A program made the translations under genes and the position numbers. The notes under the pieces were generated by a model. The model ran no database searches. It had not been told where the DNA came from and worked only from the letters and a program-made list of their open reading frames with translations. Shown here in pieces: positions 17,684 through 25,994 of a DNA stretch of 64,000 bases. Within the stretch, counting starts at the first letter, position 1. Every line of letters begins with the position of its first letter. The stretch comes from Chitinophagaceae bacterium (GTDB taxonomy: Bacteria > Bacteroidota > Bacteroidia > Chitinophagales > Chitinophagaceae): NCBI GenBank assembly GCA_016786845.1, contig JAEUVB010000021.1, forward strand, positions 62,001 through 126,000, written 5' to 3'.

Positions 17684-19665
17684 AAAAATATATATATTTA
17701 TTTGCTATTGGGTTTACTATCGGTTATCATGGATTTGCTCAAAACGCACCTCTGGATTCCAATTTGATTAATATCCATAGAGAGTCGAATGATTCAAATA
17801 AAGTAAAGCTATATAATAAACTGCATCAGTCTCTTCTTGGATATAAAGATTCAGAGAGTATACTTTACTCGAAGCAAGGGTTGTACATAGCCAAACAAAT
17901 GAAATGGGAGAAAGGTGAAGCTGTAATGCTTGCAAACATTGCTGAGTCATTTGCCAATTTAGGTTTCTATGATTCTAGTTTTAAATATTATTATAAGGCT
18001 ATTGATATCAATGAAAGGATATCCAGTTATGACAATTTAATTAGCAATTACATTAACCTTAGTTCATCTGCCAAAAATTGTAAATCAGATTATCTTCTTG
18101 CTACTCAATTTTGCTTTAAAGCGCTTGCATTAAGCGAAAAACACAATGCCCCGATGCATAGAAGTACCATATACAATAATTTGGCTACATTGTATTTAGA
18201 TCAATCTAATGTTAATAAAAGCATTTCATATGCCAGCAAAGGACTTGATGAAAGTCAACTCAAAGGAGATTCAATAGGTGTGGCCGCCTCTTGTCGTATT
18301 CTCAGCAAAGGATTACTATTATCCAATGATCTTTCAAAGTCAAGTGATTATCTCAAACGGGCATTAAGTATTTATCAATCAAATGAAATGCGCTTGGAAA
18401 AAGCGGATTGCATTGCCTCTTTGGCTCTATTGATCAAAAATGACTTCGACAGCATTATCAAGCTAAGACTTGAGGCACAAGCTCTTTTCGAATTAGGCAA
18501 CCTAACTCATCCAAATGCTATCACCAACATGGGAAATCTTGGCATTGCATATCATGATGCGGTAAGGTATCAAGATTCTTCAACCAAACTATTAAACTCT
18601 TCTCAAAAATCAACCTATTTAAAATTATCTAAGGAATACCTTTCAAAAACAATCAAGTTGTGTCACGAAATCGGAAACACCTCAGATGCAAGCTATTTCA
18701 CAGGATGTTTGGCTGAACTTCAGGCGACTCAAGGTGATTTTAGAAATGCTTATTTAAATTTTAGAATTTTTCAGAGTTATCAAGATTCCATATATTCTCA
18801 GGAATATAAAAATCAATTGGCCGAAATTGAAGGCAAACACACCATTGATATAAAAAATGCGGAAATCAAGAACAAGGAAATAGCATTGAAGAATAGAAAT
18901 TATTTGCTTCTATCATTGGGCGCTACTGCATTATCGCTATTGGGAATACTTTTTGCACTTACCAAACAGAGTCGTGATCGAAAAGTTCACAATGAAACAC
19001 TTTCCATTTTAAATCGCCAATTGGAAGAATCAAATCAAATTAAATTAAAATTTCTGAGCATTCTTTCTCACGATCTTAGAAGCCCCATTGCTCGTCTCGT
19101 TTCATTTCTGAATTTGCAAAAGGAACTTCCGGAAGCAATAAATGCAACCGATCAAAAAATGATTGAAGACCATATTAGAACCTCTGCCACTACACTACTA
19201 TCAAATATGGAATCACTGCTCTTATGGAGCAAGAGCAATTCAGAGCAATTTAAAATAGTTCCTGAAAGGATATTACTCTACCCGTTGTTAAAAGAAATTT
19301 CGAAGGGCTTACCCAACTCTATATTGGTGAATATCGATTGTTCAGAACAGATTACTGTATACACGGATAGAAATATTCTTTGGGTAATTCTTTCAAATCT
19401 TACGTCCAATGTAATTAAAGCGATTGAGAAAGTCCACAATCCGGTTATTACATATACAGCTGTTCAAGTGAAAACCAAAACGATATTGACTATTGCAGAT
19501 AATGGTCCGGGATTTTCTAATAGCTTCTTAAGTTCTAACTTGAATGACATAAATTCTTCATATCATGGATATGGCTGGTTTATAATTAACGACATGGCTC
19601 AAATAATACAAGCTGACCTCAAATGTTATAATGAAAATGGAGCTGTTGTTGAAATTGCCATTTGA
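17680..19665 (+). CDS. TPR-sensor histidine kinase
   Basis: Membrane sensor kinase of 661 aa. A signal peptide (to about residue 21) is followed by about 370 residues of helical TPR-like repeats (YNNLATLYLDQSNVNKSISYASKGL and similar), which would be periplasmic. A membrane helix at about 407-428 and a short coiled coil follow. The HisKA domain has H464 in LSHDLRSPIARL, and the HATPase has N box LSNLTSNVIKAI, G1 IADNGPGF and G2 YHGYGWFI. LytTR regulators are more often paired with LytS-type kinases, but Bacteroidota TPR-HisKA pairs with LytTR partners occur. Overlaps the regulator by 4 bases. The ligand is unknown. Confidence 0.92.
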   Translation: MKKYIYLFAIGFTIGYHGFAQNAPLDSNLINIHRESNDSNKVKLYNKLHQSLLGYKDSESILYSKQGLYIAKQMKWEKGEAVMLANIAESFANLGFYDSSFKYYYKAIDINERISSYDNLISNYINLSSSAKNCKSDYLLATQFCFKALALSEKHNAPMHRSTIYNNLATLYLDQSNVNKSISYASKGLDESQLKGDSIGVAASCRILSKGLLLSNDLSKSSDYLKRALSIYQSNEMRLEKADCIASLALLIKNDFDSIIKLRLEAQALFELGNLTHPNAITNMGNLGIAYHDAVRYQDSSTKLLNSSQKSTYLKLSKEYLSKTIKLCHEIGNTSDASYFTGCLAELQATQGDFRNAYLNFRIFQSYQDSIYSQEYKNQLAEIEGKHTIDIKNAEIKNKEIALKNRNYLLLSLGATALSLLGILFALTKQSRDRKVHNETLSILNRQLEESNQIKLKFLSILSHDLRSPIARLVSFLNLQKELPEAINATDQKMIEDHIRTSATTLLSNMESLLLWSKSNSEQFKIVPERILLYPLLKEISKGLPNSILVNIDCSEQITVYTDRNILWVILSNLTSNVIKAIEKVHNPVITYTAVQVKTKTILTIADNGPGFSNSFLSSNLNDINSSYHGYGWFIINDMAQIIQADLKCYNENGAVVEIAI

Positions 19666-20016
19666 CTATTTAGCAAGTAAATCTAGCATCTTCACATTTT
19701 TCATCATTTTATACTACCGGTGCATATAACCGTTATATAATATGGAGTCATATTTTCTCTTTTAATGATTTGGTGTTCCATATGATGAAAATCAAATACC
19801 CTTACTCAGCCATATCCACTTGTGACTATTCATTGGAGGTCATAGTATCCAATTCAAGCCATAAATTCTGCAGACGGCATATCGTATTACAGATAATTGG
19901 CCTTACTTTTTCGTTTTTACATCACTTTAAAATAAGCCCGTAATCAGTCCTAAAATAAAAAAACCCGCTGTTGCGGGTTTTCTGACGTAATTTCTACGTT
20001 AGAACAAATTAAGTTC
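19666..20016. other. Intergenic region, no gene seen
   Basis: 351 bp between the kinase and the histone H1-like gene. Apart from the terminator at 19961-19980 I see no ORF or strong motif. Composition is AT-rich with a weak CGGTGCATATAACCG imperfect inverted repeat near 19718. Confidence 0.6.
19961..19980. terminator. Rho-independent terminator of the rplU-rpmA-H1 operon
   Basis: AAACCCGC (19961-19968), loop TGTT, GCGGGTTT (19973-19980). On the minus strand the stem is followed by a T-rich run, so it ends transcription of the gene at 20017. It is also usable from the plus strand for the histidine kinase transcript. Confidence 0.85.
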
Positions 20017-20223
20017 CTATTTTTTCTTAGGAGCTGCCTTCTTAGGAGCTGCTGCTTTTTTAGGAGCTGCTTTCTTAGCTGCTGCTTTTTTAGGAGCTGC
20101 TTTCTTAGGAGCTGCTTTTTTAGCTGCTGCTTTTTTAGGAGCTGCTTTTTTAGCTGCTGCTTTTTTAGGAGCTGCTTTCTTGGCTGCTGCCTTTTTAGGT
20201 GCTGCTTTTTTAGCTGTTGCCAT
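20017..20223 (-). CDS. Histone H1-like Lys/Ala/Pro-rich DNA-binding protein
   Basis: Small 68-residue protein built almost only from AAPKK and AAAKK pentads after MATAKK, with no other residue types apart from one Thr. Such proteins resemble the C-terminal tail of eukaryotic histone H1 and are frequent in Bacteroidota; they are expected to bind DNA or RNA non-specifically by charge. The gene lies 71 bp after rpmA and just ahead of a strong terminator, so it probably shares the ribosomal-protein transcript. The repetitive coding sequence (15-bp periodicity) makes copy number prone to change. Confidence 0.85.
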   Translation of the reverse strand: MATAKKAAPKKAAAKKAAPKKAAAKKAAPKKAAAKKAAPKKAAPKKAAAKKAAPKKAAAPKKAAPKKK

Positions 20224-20294
20224 TTTGTTTTGAATTTTAAGGTTAGTAAAAAAAGAACTTTATGAGGACAAATATATAAAAATATATTTTATAA

Positions 20295-20540
20295 TTACAA
20301 AATAGATACGTAAGTTTTTTGCTTCGATTTTCTAAATGTAACTGTTCCGTCCTGTAACGCAAACAACGTAAAGTCTTTTCCTTGACCAACATTCACACCC
20401 GGGTGGTAAACGTTACCACGCTGGCGAAGTATGATGTTTCCTGAGATTGCGGCTTGTCCACCAAATAATTTCACACCCAAACGCTTGCTCTGAGAGTCGC
20501 GTCCGTTCCTTACACTACCTTCACCTTTTTTATGTGCCAT
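20295..20540 (-). CDS. rpmA: 50S ribosomal protein L27
   Basis: Ribosomal protein L27, 81 aa, whose N-terminal tail reaches the peptidyl-transferase centre. The start [20 protein letters not shown] is canonical, with no cleavable Firmicute-type extension, and the body has [18 protein letters not shown] and [17 protein letters not shown]. It follows rplU by 42 bp in the conserved rplU-rpmA order. Confidence 0.97.
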   Translation of the reverse strand: MAHKKGEGSVRNGRDSQSKRLGVKLFGGQAAISGNIILRQRGNVYHPGVNVGQGKDFTLFALQDGTVTFRKSKQKTYVSIL

Positions 20541-20582
20541 GAGTAAAAAAATTTAAATTTTTATTGATTTTTTTGAGGTTGA

Positions 20583-20870
20583 TTATGCTAATGCAGTGAT
20601 TTTTATTTTTGTCAAAGCTTCACGATGTCCAATTTTCTTGGTATATCCTTTTCTTCTTTTCTTGTGAAAAGTAATCACTTTATCACCTTGAAGATGTTCC
20701 AGGATTTCTGCTTTTGCAGATCCGCTCATGGAGATGGAAGAACCGGTAGAAGTCATTAATACTTTCGGATCTACGACGTCACCTACATTTCCTTCTAAAC
20801 GATGTACAAAAATGTTATCGTTTTGTTTGACTTTGAATTGCTGTCCTGCAATGTCTACTATAGCGAACAT
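20583..20870 (-). CDS. rplU: 50S ribosomal protein L21
   Basis: Ribosomal protein L21, 95 aa, a 23S rRNA-binding protein. Recognisable by MFAIVDIAGQQFKVKQND, the KVLMTSTG segment and the C-terminal KVITFHKKRRKGYTKKIGHRE. It is shorter than the E. coli protein only at the termini. First gene of the rplU-rpmA-H1-like operon, with a textbook Bacteroidota promoter upstream. Confidence 0.97.
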   Translation of the reverse strand: MFAIVDIAGQQFKVKQNDNIFVHRLEGNVGDVVDPKVLMTSTGSSISMSGSAKAEILEHLQGDKVITFHKKRRKGYTKKIGHREALTKIKITALA

Positions 20871-20896
20871 AACCTATGTTTTAAATTTTGGGAGTG

Positions 20897-20927
20897 CAAA
20901 GATAGCCCGAATTTTATTTTTTCCAAA
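20897..20927 (-). promoter_or_regulatory. Promoter of rplU-rpmA
   Basis: On the minus strand TTTG (20927-20924) and TATCTTTG (20904-20897) are separated by exactly 19 bp, matching the Bacteroidota -33/-7 consensus. The expected start site is near 20890, giving a leader of about 20 bases. Confidence 0.8.
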
Positions 20928-21155
20928 TCCAAATAGGTTAATATTGGCTTCTTTCCTGAATTATGGCGGTATTTAGGCTTATATAAAAATATTTTACATG
21001 GGAAAGTGCCAAAAAGCGGGAATTACTGCATGGTTTGGATAGAATACGGGGATATCATTTGGGGGAATTCAGGCTGGTGTAACATGGCCAAGTCTTTTGC
21101 GTAACTTTTCCTATATGTATATTGATTGTATTGAAAGATATTTAAGGATAAAGTA

Positions 21156-21418
21156 AGGATTATTTCATGATCCTGGAGGTGGGGTGGATCAAAGTAAAAA
21201 GTCTTTCTGCCCTCGCGCTGCGCGCCATAGGGCTTTTTTAATTTGTGCCCGCTATCAAGCTGCGCTTGTGGCGTTCCCAAGCGATCTTACCTTCAGGATT
21301 ATTTCATGATCCTGGAGGTGGGGTGGATCAAAGTAAAAAGTCTTTCTGCCCTCCCGCTGCGCGCGACCGGGCTTTTTAATTTGTGACCGCCATCAAGCTG
21401 CGCTTGTGGCGCTCCCAA
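21156..21418. repeat. Two tandem copies of a ~125-bp unit spaced 139 bp, containing decayed terminator hairpins
   Basis: Copy 1 (21156-21280) and copy 2 (21295-21418) share the opening AGGATTATTTCATGATCCTG and the end TGCGCTTGTGGCG.TCCCAA, differing by a few substitutions and one base of length. Each contains GTCTTTCTGCCC...GGGCTTTTT, a hairpin similar to the real tRNA-Pro terminator next to it. Open frames within are not gene-like. Confidence 0.8.
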
Positions 21419-21460
21419 ATTAAAAAGCCCTTCTGCTATCGCAGAAAGGCTTTTTAATTT
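21417..21460 (-). terminator. Terminator downstream of tRNA-Pro
   Basis: A long hairpin: AAATTAAAAAGCC and TTCTGC on one arm pair with GCAGAA and GGCTTTTTAATTT on the other, around loop TATC with one mismatch. It begins one base after the tRNA 3' end on the minus strand. Confidence 0.85.
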
Positions 21461-21461
21461 G

Positions 21462-21535
21462 TCGGGAGGACAGGATTCGAACCTGCGACCCCTTGGTCCC
21501 AAACCAAGTATTCTACCGAGCTGAACTACCTCCCG
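21462..21535 (-). tRNA. tRNA-Pro (anticodon TGG)
   Basis: Minus-strand cloverleaf: acceptor stem CGGGAGG/CCTCCCG, D arm GTTCAGCTCGGTAGA, anticodon arm CTTGG-TTTGGGA-CCAAG giving TGG, T arm GCAGG-TTCGAAT-CCTGT, discriminator A. CCA is not encoded. 74 nt. Confidence 0.96.
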
Positions 21536-21692
21536 AATAAGGTATACATTTTAATAAACGCCTTGCCGCTCGTTTGGCAAGGGCGCAATAATACGACACG
21601 ATTCTAAACATTCCTAACAGCAAGATTAGAAAGTTTGTGTGAAGATTATAAAACGAAAACAGAAATCAGGTTTCTGTTCCACAAAAATAGAG

Positions 21693-21781
21693 CGGTGAGG
21701 GGGGGATTCGAACCCCCGGTACGGTTTGACCCGTACGTCGGTTTAGCAAACCGGTGATTTCAGCCACTCATCCACCTCACC
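21693..21781 (-). tRNA. tRNA-Ser (anticodon GCT)
   Basis: Minus-strand class II tRNA: acceptor GGTGAGG/CCTCACC, long variable arm with GTACGG...CCGTAC pairing, anticodon loop TTGCTAA giving GCT, T arm GGGGG-TTCGAAT-CCCCC, discriminator G. CCA is not encoded. 89 nt. Confidence 0.96.
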
Positions 21782-21849
21782 CACTATCATTTTTGTAATA
21801 TTGTAAGAACGATTTTTTTGTAACGAGGTGCGAAAATAGGGTAATATTT

Positions 21850-22281
21850 TTAAAAACCCAATAATTCCACTTCAAATATCAGCGTAGAATTAGGTGTGAT
21901 CAATGCACCGGCCTGTTGTTCGCCATAAGCTAAATGGGGTGGTAAGAATAACTTCCGTTTGCTGCCAACCGGCATTAGTTGCAGGGCTTCTGTCCACCCG
22001 CTGATTACGCGATTGAGCGGAAAACTTGCGGGCTGACCACGTTGTACCGAACTATCGAAAACTCTTCCATCAATCAGGGTTCCATGATAGTGGCAGGTGA
22101 CCACATCAGTTGCCGCAGGTTTATTGCCGTTTCCTTCTATTAGGATTTCATATTGCAATCCACTCGGCAAACAGACGACTCCGGGCCGTTTTTTATTTTC
22201 TTCCAAAAAGGCCAAACCCTCTTCGAGATTAGCTTTCAGTTTTTCTTCTTTCGCTTGAAACAATTTGTCAAACAGACTCAT
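21850..22281 (-). CDS. FKBP-type peptidyl-prolyl cis-trans isomerase
   Basis: Proline isomerase of 143 aa. A short helical N-terminus (KEEKLKANLEEGLAFLEENKKRPGV) of the kind seen in FkpA/Mip-like proteins precedes the FKBP domain: VTCHYHGTLIDGRVFDSS, FPLNRVISGWTEALQLMPVGSKRKLFLPPHLAYGE, and the C-terminal STLIFEVELLGF. No signal peptide is seen, so it is probably cytoplasmic. The ATG at 22281 lies 16 bp after a TACATTTG promoter box. Monocistronic, divergent from the NlpC/P60 gene. Confidence 0.93.
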   Translation of the reverse strand: MSLFDKLFQAKEEKLKANLEEGLAFLEENKKRPGVVCLPSGLQYEILIEGNGNKPAATDVVTCHYHGTLIDGRVFDSSVQRGQPASFPLNRVISGWTEALQLMPVGSKRKLFLPPHLAYGEQQAGALITPNSTLIFEVELLGF

Positions 22282-22296
22282 ACTTTATTTTTTTTA

Positions 22297-22304
22297 CAAA
22301 TGTA
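22297..22304 (-). promoter_or_regulatory. Promoter -7 box of the FKBP gene
   Basis: Minus-strand TACATTTG, an exact TAnnTTTG match 15 bp from the start codon; no clear -33 TTG. Confidence 0.5.
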
Positions 22305-22343
22305 AGGTTTGATAGCATGTTATAATTGAAGTATCTTGTTGCC

Positions 22344-22850
22344 ATGAAATTTTCATCCTTACTGATGACTTTACTCTGCGGTGTGATGCTGATCATGACT
22401 ACGGCTTGTCATACCCGTAAGGAAATAACCAAAGTGAATCATCGGGATACCAAAAGTGTGGAGCCCATTTCAAAGCGTTTAAGAAGTGAAGTGGATGCTT
22501 GGGTAGGATCGCCTTATCGATATGGCGGCTGTACTAAACAAGGAACAGACTGTTCGGGATTTGTTCAAGCCGTTTATGAATCCGTTTATGGTATAAAACT
22601 ACCCAGAACTTCGCAGGCCATGTATGCATTTACAAACCCCGTTAAGCTAGAACAGCTTCAAATCGGTGACCTTGTATTTTTCGATTATGAAGGCAAGGGC
22701 GTGTCGCATGTAGGTATTTGTTTGGATGAAAAATATTTTGCACATGCTTCGACTTCCAAAGGTGTTGTGATCAGTGAATTGAGATCGGCATGGCATCTGA
22801 AACGATTTGTGAGGGGTGGGCGTATATTGTCGAACAAGAAACGAACCTAG
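22344..22850 (+). CDS. NlpC/P60 family lipoprotein, cell-wall endopeptidase
   Basis: Predicted peptidoglycan gamma-D-glutamyl-diamino acid endopeptidase of 168 aa, anchored as a lipoprotein (signal MKFSSLLMTLLCGVMLIMTTAC, lipid-modified C22). The NlpC/P60 domain has the catalytic C70 in TDCSGF, H122 in SHVGI and H134 as the third polar residue, with YRYGG ahead of the Cys as usual. The ATG at 22344 is chosen over an upstream in-frame TTG because it opens the signal peptide. The gene ends just before copy 2 of the structured element. Confidence 0.92.
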   Translation: MKFSSLLMTLLCGVMLIMTTACHTRKEITKVNHRDTKSVEPISKRLRSEVDAWVGSPYRYGGCTKQGTDCSGFVQAVYESVYGIKLPRTSQAMYAFTNPVKLEQLQIGDLVFFDYEGKGVSHVGICLDEKYFAHASTSKGVVISELRSAWHLKRFVRGGRILSNKKRT

Positions 22851-22865
22851 CTCAATGAACGTGAT

Positions 22866-22941
22866 GCGGCAACGATTGAAGCGGAAAGCCCGCATCCGCC
22901 GCGGCGGAGAGGACTTGGAGCGTAAAGCGTGTCTGCCGCCC
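22866..22941 (+). repeat. Structured dispersed intergenic element, copy 2
   Basis: 76-bp GC-rich element starting GCGGCAACGATTG and ending TGTCTGCCGCCC, nearly identical to the copy at 41757-41832 and related to the inverted copy at 6728-6813. GCGGCA and TGCCGC at the ends can pair; the centre CCGCCGCGGCGG is itself palindromic. Located between convergent genes. Confidence 0.85.
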
Positions 22942-22968
22942 AAATTTTATTGATTTGAATCCCATATC

Positions 22969-24498
22969 CTAAAGTTCATTCATTTTATGTCCGCCTTTAA
23001 AGATTTTGCCACTGAGCGCAAGTTTTACAAAATCGTTGAAATCCTTAGAAATTTGAAGCACATAAACAGGTATCAAAAACAATACTGCGGCCACACCTGA
23101 TCTGAAAAATATATTGAGACAGGGATTGAGAAATTTGTGATGTTTTACGAATAAAATGTCCGGAATAAACGAAACCAAAAATATGATGAGTCCGGAGATG
23201 ATCAGAAGGGTGATATAATGCCGGCTGAAACAGTGGAAATTAAATTTATAATAGATTAGAGATGTCTTCAGGATATTAAAAATGATTAAAGAAATAGACA
23301 CGGCCATGGCGGCGCCGTTCATTCCGTATGGCGGAATGAGCATAAAATTCAGACCGATGGTCATCAGCACAACCACCAAAGAAAGATAAACAATATAGCG
23401 GTAATATTTCGAAGCGTAGAGGATTTCGGTATTGAGTCCAAAGGCCATATCGGCCAATCTGCCGAGGGCGATAATATATAAAACCGGTTTCGCGATACTA
23501 TATTTTTCCGGTAACAACAGGAAAAGGGCATCGGCGGAAACGACCAAAAGGGTAAACAAAAAGCTTCCGATTAAAAAAATAATTAGGCCCGTACTCTTAT
23601 TCAGATCCCGGATTTTCTTAAGGTCTCCCTGGACCCAAGCTTCACGTATAATCGGCAAAGAGATTTGCGAAATAGCCCGGAAAGGCACATGAATCATTTG
23701 TCCGAGCACCAATGGTCGGGCGTAAATCCCAAAGGCTCCAAGCCCTAGAAAAGCCGGTATGAGGATCCCATCCAGGAAATTATGGAGACTAAAAAGGCCT
23801 GATACCAATAGCATGCCGCCGCCGAATCCGAGTTGTTCCTTCAGTTTGGGATTGTTTTGCCAGTATTTTAGCGGCGAAAAGGCTTTAAAATCAAGTCCGC
23901 GTATGGTATAAAACAACAGGATCAATAAGCTAAGCAAATAGACCAATACCAATCCGTAGATGAATTGCTTTTCGCTCAGGAATTGATAAATAAACAAAAA
24001 GATGAGGATAATGAGCAATAAGCGGCTAACGATTTCTCTTAGGAAAGCGGGGAAAGCAACTCGAAGTTTCATGGTACAATACATTTCAAAATATTGATTG
24101 TAGACCTGAATAACAACCAATGGAATAATGAGAAAGTAATAAGGTATAAAAAGGGCTGAACGGGCTTTATAAAAGTGAAGAATGGGTTCATGGAAGATGA
24201 AAAACAGGCCCGCGAAAAGAAGGGATGCCACAGCCATCACGAGTATGGAAAAGGCATTGAACTGAGGCAGGGTGTCGGTTTCCTTCCAGGTGGAATAATA
24301 CTTATACATCACATGGGCCAAACCCAAAGCAGGCAGAGGCGAGAGTACATACATCATATACTGCAAGAGTCCGATAAGCCCGAGGTATTCTTCAGAGAGC
24401 AGATGAGGGAAGACGAAATTGAAGAACGCCATTCCCAGCAAAACGCCGGCATAGTTGACCATGCTGGTTTTTAGACTCTGGCGTTTGATGATACCCAT
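22969..24498 (-). CDS. Polysaccharide biosynthesis flippase (Wzx/MATE-like)
   Basis: Integral membrane protein of 509 aa with about 12-14 hydrophobic helices, the layout of lipid-linked oligosaccharide flippases of the MOP superfamily. Landmarks include the N-terminal MVNYAGVLLGMAFFNFVFPHLLS, the central LGFGGGMLLVSGLFSLHNFLDGILIPAFLGLGAFGIYA and the late FMLIPPYGMNGAAMAVSIS typical of these exporters. It shares one base with the stop of the upstream methyltransferase gene (TGATG), so it is co-translated. The context of glycosyltransferase and methyltransferases supports a role in surface polysaccharide export; the exact substrate is unknown. Confidence 0.88.
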   Translation of the reverse strand: MGIIKRQSLKTSMVNYAGVLLGMAFFNFVFPHLLSEEYLGLIGLLQYMMYVLSPLPALGLAHVMYKYYSTWKETDTLPQFNAFSILVMAVASLLFAGLFFIFHEPILHFYKARSALFIPYYFLIIPLVVIQVYNQYFEMYCTMKLRVAFPAFLREIVSRLLLIILIFLFIYQFLSEKQFIYGLVLVYLLSLLILLFYTIRGLDFKAFSPLKYWQNNPKLKEQLGFGGGMLLVSGLFSLHNFLDGILIPAFLGLGAFGIYARPLVLGQMIHVPFRAISQISLPIIREAWVQGDLKKIRDLNKSTGLIIFLIGSFLFTLLVVSADALFLLLPEKYSIAKPVLYIIALGRLADMAFGLNTEILYASKYYRYIVYLSLVVVLMTIGLNFMLIPPYGMNGAAMAVSISLIIFNILKTSLIYYKFNFHCFSRHYITLLIISGLIIFLVSFIPDILFVKHHKFLNPCLNIFFRSGVAAVLFLIPVYVLQISKDFNDFVKLALSGKIFKGGHKMNEL

Positions 24499-25172
24499 CA
24501 GCTAATTTTTTTGGCTAAGATAACGTTGTTTAGGTAGAGGTCCTTTCGCTTCATGAATCCCGGAAGAATTCTGTTTACAAAAGATCCAAAAAGGAAAATG
24601 GGGGTAATGAATACTACAAAAAATACATGGTTTAGAATAGGGATACGATTAATGAAAAAATAAAAATACAATGCTCTCAATTGCAGCATAGCCGTGAAAT
24701 AGTTACCGGTTTTATCAAATGCAATGATCTCAAATCCATGTTTTTGCAATAAGTGTTTAAGTCCAAAGGATGTATATCTTGCGAAATCATATGGCACCTC
24801 ATGCTCAGGCCACAAAAACGGACAAGTAGCCAGCAACATTCCATTATTCTTTAATACACGATTAATTTCTATGATAATTTCTTCCAGGTTAAAAATATGC
24901 TCAAATGTCTCAGAAGAAAACACCCCATCAATGCTTCCATCGTCAAAGGGGAATTTTTTTCCATCATAATAAACATCTACCATAGACTTACTATCCGTAT
25001 TTCCACTCTGTTCTATATCCAACCCTATATAATTATCTACTTGTGTAAAGGCATGTGCATAGGGTTTTGTTCCACAACCCAAATCAACTAATTTACCGTT
25101 GAATAAGGGTGCATATTTTATAATCGATTTATAAAGCTCCTTTCTTGAAAAGTAAAATGGATTGAACAACAT
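24498..25172 (-). CDS. SAM-dependent methyltransferase, class I (type 11)
   Basis: Small-molecule or glycan methyltransferase of about 224 aa. SAM-binding motif I is KLVDLGCGTKPY, followed by YIGLDIEQ (motif post-I), FPFDDGSIDGVFSSETFEHI and a motif III region LKNNGMLLATCPFLW. A hydrophobic stretch near the C-terminus (FYFFINRIPILNHVFFVVFITPIFLFGSFV) may associate it with the membrane. Two starts are possible: ATG at 25172, with GGAGG just upstream, and a GTG at 25229 that lies against a divergent gene only 21 bp away. I prefer the ATG; moderate certainty. Overlaps the flippase start by one base. Confidence 0.85.
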   Translation of the reverse strand: MLFNPFYFSRKELYKSIIKYAPLFNGKLVDLGCGTKPYAHAFTQVDNYIGLDIEQSGNTDSKSMVDVYYDGKKFPFDDGSIDGVFSSETFEHIFNLEEIIIEINRVLKNNGMLLATCPFLWPEHEVPYDFARYTSFGLKHLLQKHGFEIIAFDKTGNYFTAMLQLRALYFYFFINRIPILNHVFFVVFITPIFLFGSFVNRILPGFMKRKDLYLNNVILAKKIS

Positions 25173-25250
25173 GCTCCTCCGCTTTTTGGAAAAAAAAACT
25201 GTAGATTTGTTGTCCTTAGGGGAATTCACAAAACAAATATAATCCGCAAA

Positions 25251-25994
25251 ATGGTAATTAAATCGATTAATAAAGTTTTAAAAGGGTTCGGTTTCAAAAT
25301 CATCAAAGACGATACTAGAGAAAAATATGCGGAGTTTCTTGATCTTTATGAATTCTGCAAACCCTATACAATGACCAGCATTGAAAGAATGTTTGCTTTA
25401 TATAAAGGTGTCGAATATATCATAAAGAATAATATACCGGGTGATTTTGTCGAATGTGGAGTTTGGAAAGGCGGCAGTTCAATGCTCATTGCGTTGACTC
25501 TGAAAAAATTCGATATTACAAATAGGCATATTTGGATGTACGACACTTATGAAGGCATGAGCGAACCTACAGAAAAAGATACCGATAAAAGTGGCGTAAG
25601 AGCCGATGAATTATTAAAAAATGCCCTTAAAGATGAACAATCTTCAGTTTGGTGTTATTCAAGCCTAGAAGAAGTAAAGCAAAATCTTAGTTTAACAAAA
25701 TATCCTGCGGATCATATTCATTTCATCAAAGGGAAAGTAGAAGATACCATTCCGAAATATATACCAACAGGCAACTTAGCAATGCTACGATTGGATACAG
25801 ATTGGTATGAATCGACACGTCATGAGCTCATTTATTTATTTCCATTATTAGTACAAAAGGGGATATTAATTATTGATGATTATGGCCATTGGGTTGGAGC
25901 CAAACAAGCGGTCGATGAATATTTGCTTGAACATAAGATTCCTTTATTATTAAATCAAATAGATTATTCTGGAAGGATTGCAGTGAAAGTTTAA
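25251..25994 (+). CDS. TylF/MycF-family macrocin-O-methyltransferase-like protein
   Basis: Sugar O-methyltransferase-like protein of 247 aa. Family landmarks are DFVECGVWKGGSSMLIAL (SAM loop), IWMYDTYEGMSEPT, and the metal-binding LRLDTDWYESTRHEL and LIIDDYGHWVGAKQAVDEY. TylF enzymes methylate deoxysugars of macrolides; homologues in polysaccharide clusters probably methylate surface sugars. The gene runs opposite to its neighbours: it is divergent from the other methyltransferase and its last 4 bases overlap the convergent glycosyltransferase end. A TAGATTTG box at 25202-25209 is a likely promoter. Confidence 0.9.
   Translation: MVIKSINKVLKGFGFKIIKDDTREKYAEFLDLYEFCKPYTMTSIERMFALYKGVEYIIKNNIPGDFVECGVWKGGSSMLIALTLKKFDITNRHIWMYDTYEGMSEPTEKDTDKSGVRADELLKNALKDEQSSVWCYSSLEEVKQNLSLTKYPADHIHFIKGKVEDTIPKYIPTGNLAMLRLDTDWYESTRHELIYLFPLLVQKGILIIDDYGHWVGAKQAVDEYLLEHKIPLLLNQIDYSGRIAVKV

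Larger units (their letters stand above)
20871..21461. other. Gene-free region between rplU and tRNA-Pro
   Basis: About 590 bp without a credible gene. It contains the rplU promoter, a roughly 230-bp AT-rich stretch with no feature seen, the tandem duplication at 21156-21418 and the tRNA-Pro terminator. Confidence 0.7.

Noticed and set aside
20017..20223. Non-coding repeat instead of histone-like gene
   Set aside because: Clean ATG, uniform Lys/Ala/Pro composition known in Bacteroidota, and a terminator right after the stop support a gene.
21023..21502. Two minus-strand ORFs between rplU and tRNA-Pro
   Set aside because: They read through the tandem duplication, the terminator and part of the tRNA.
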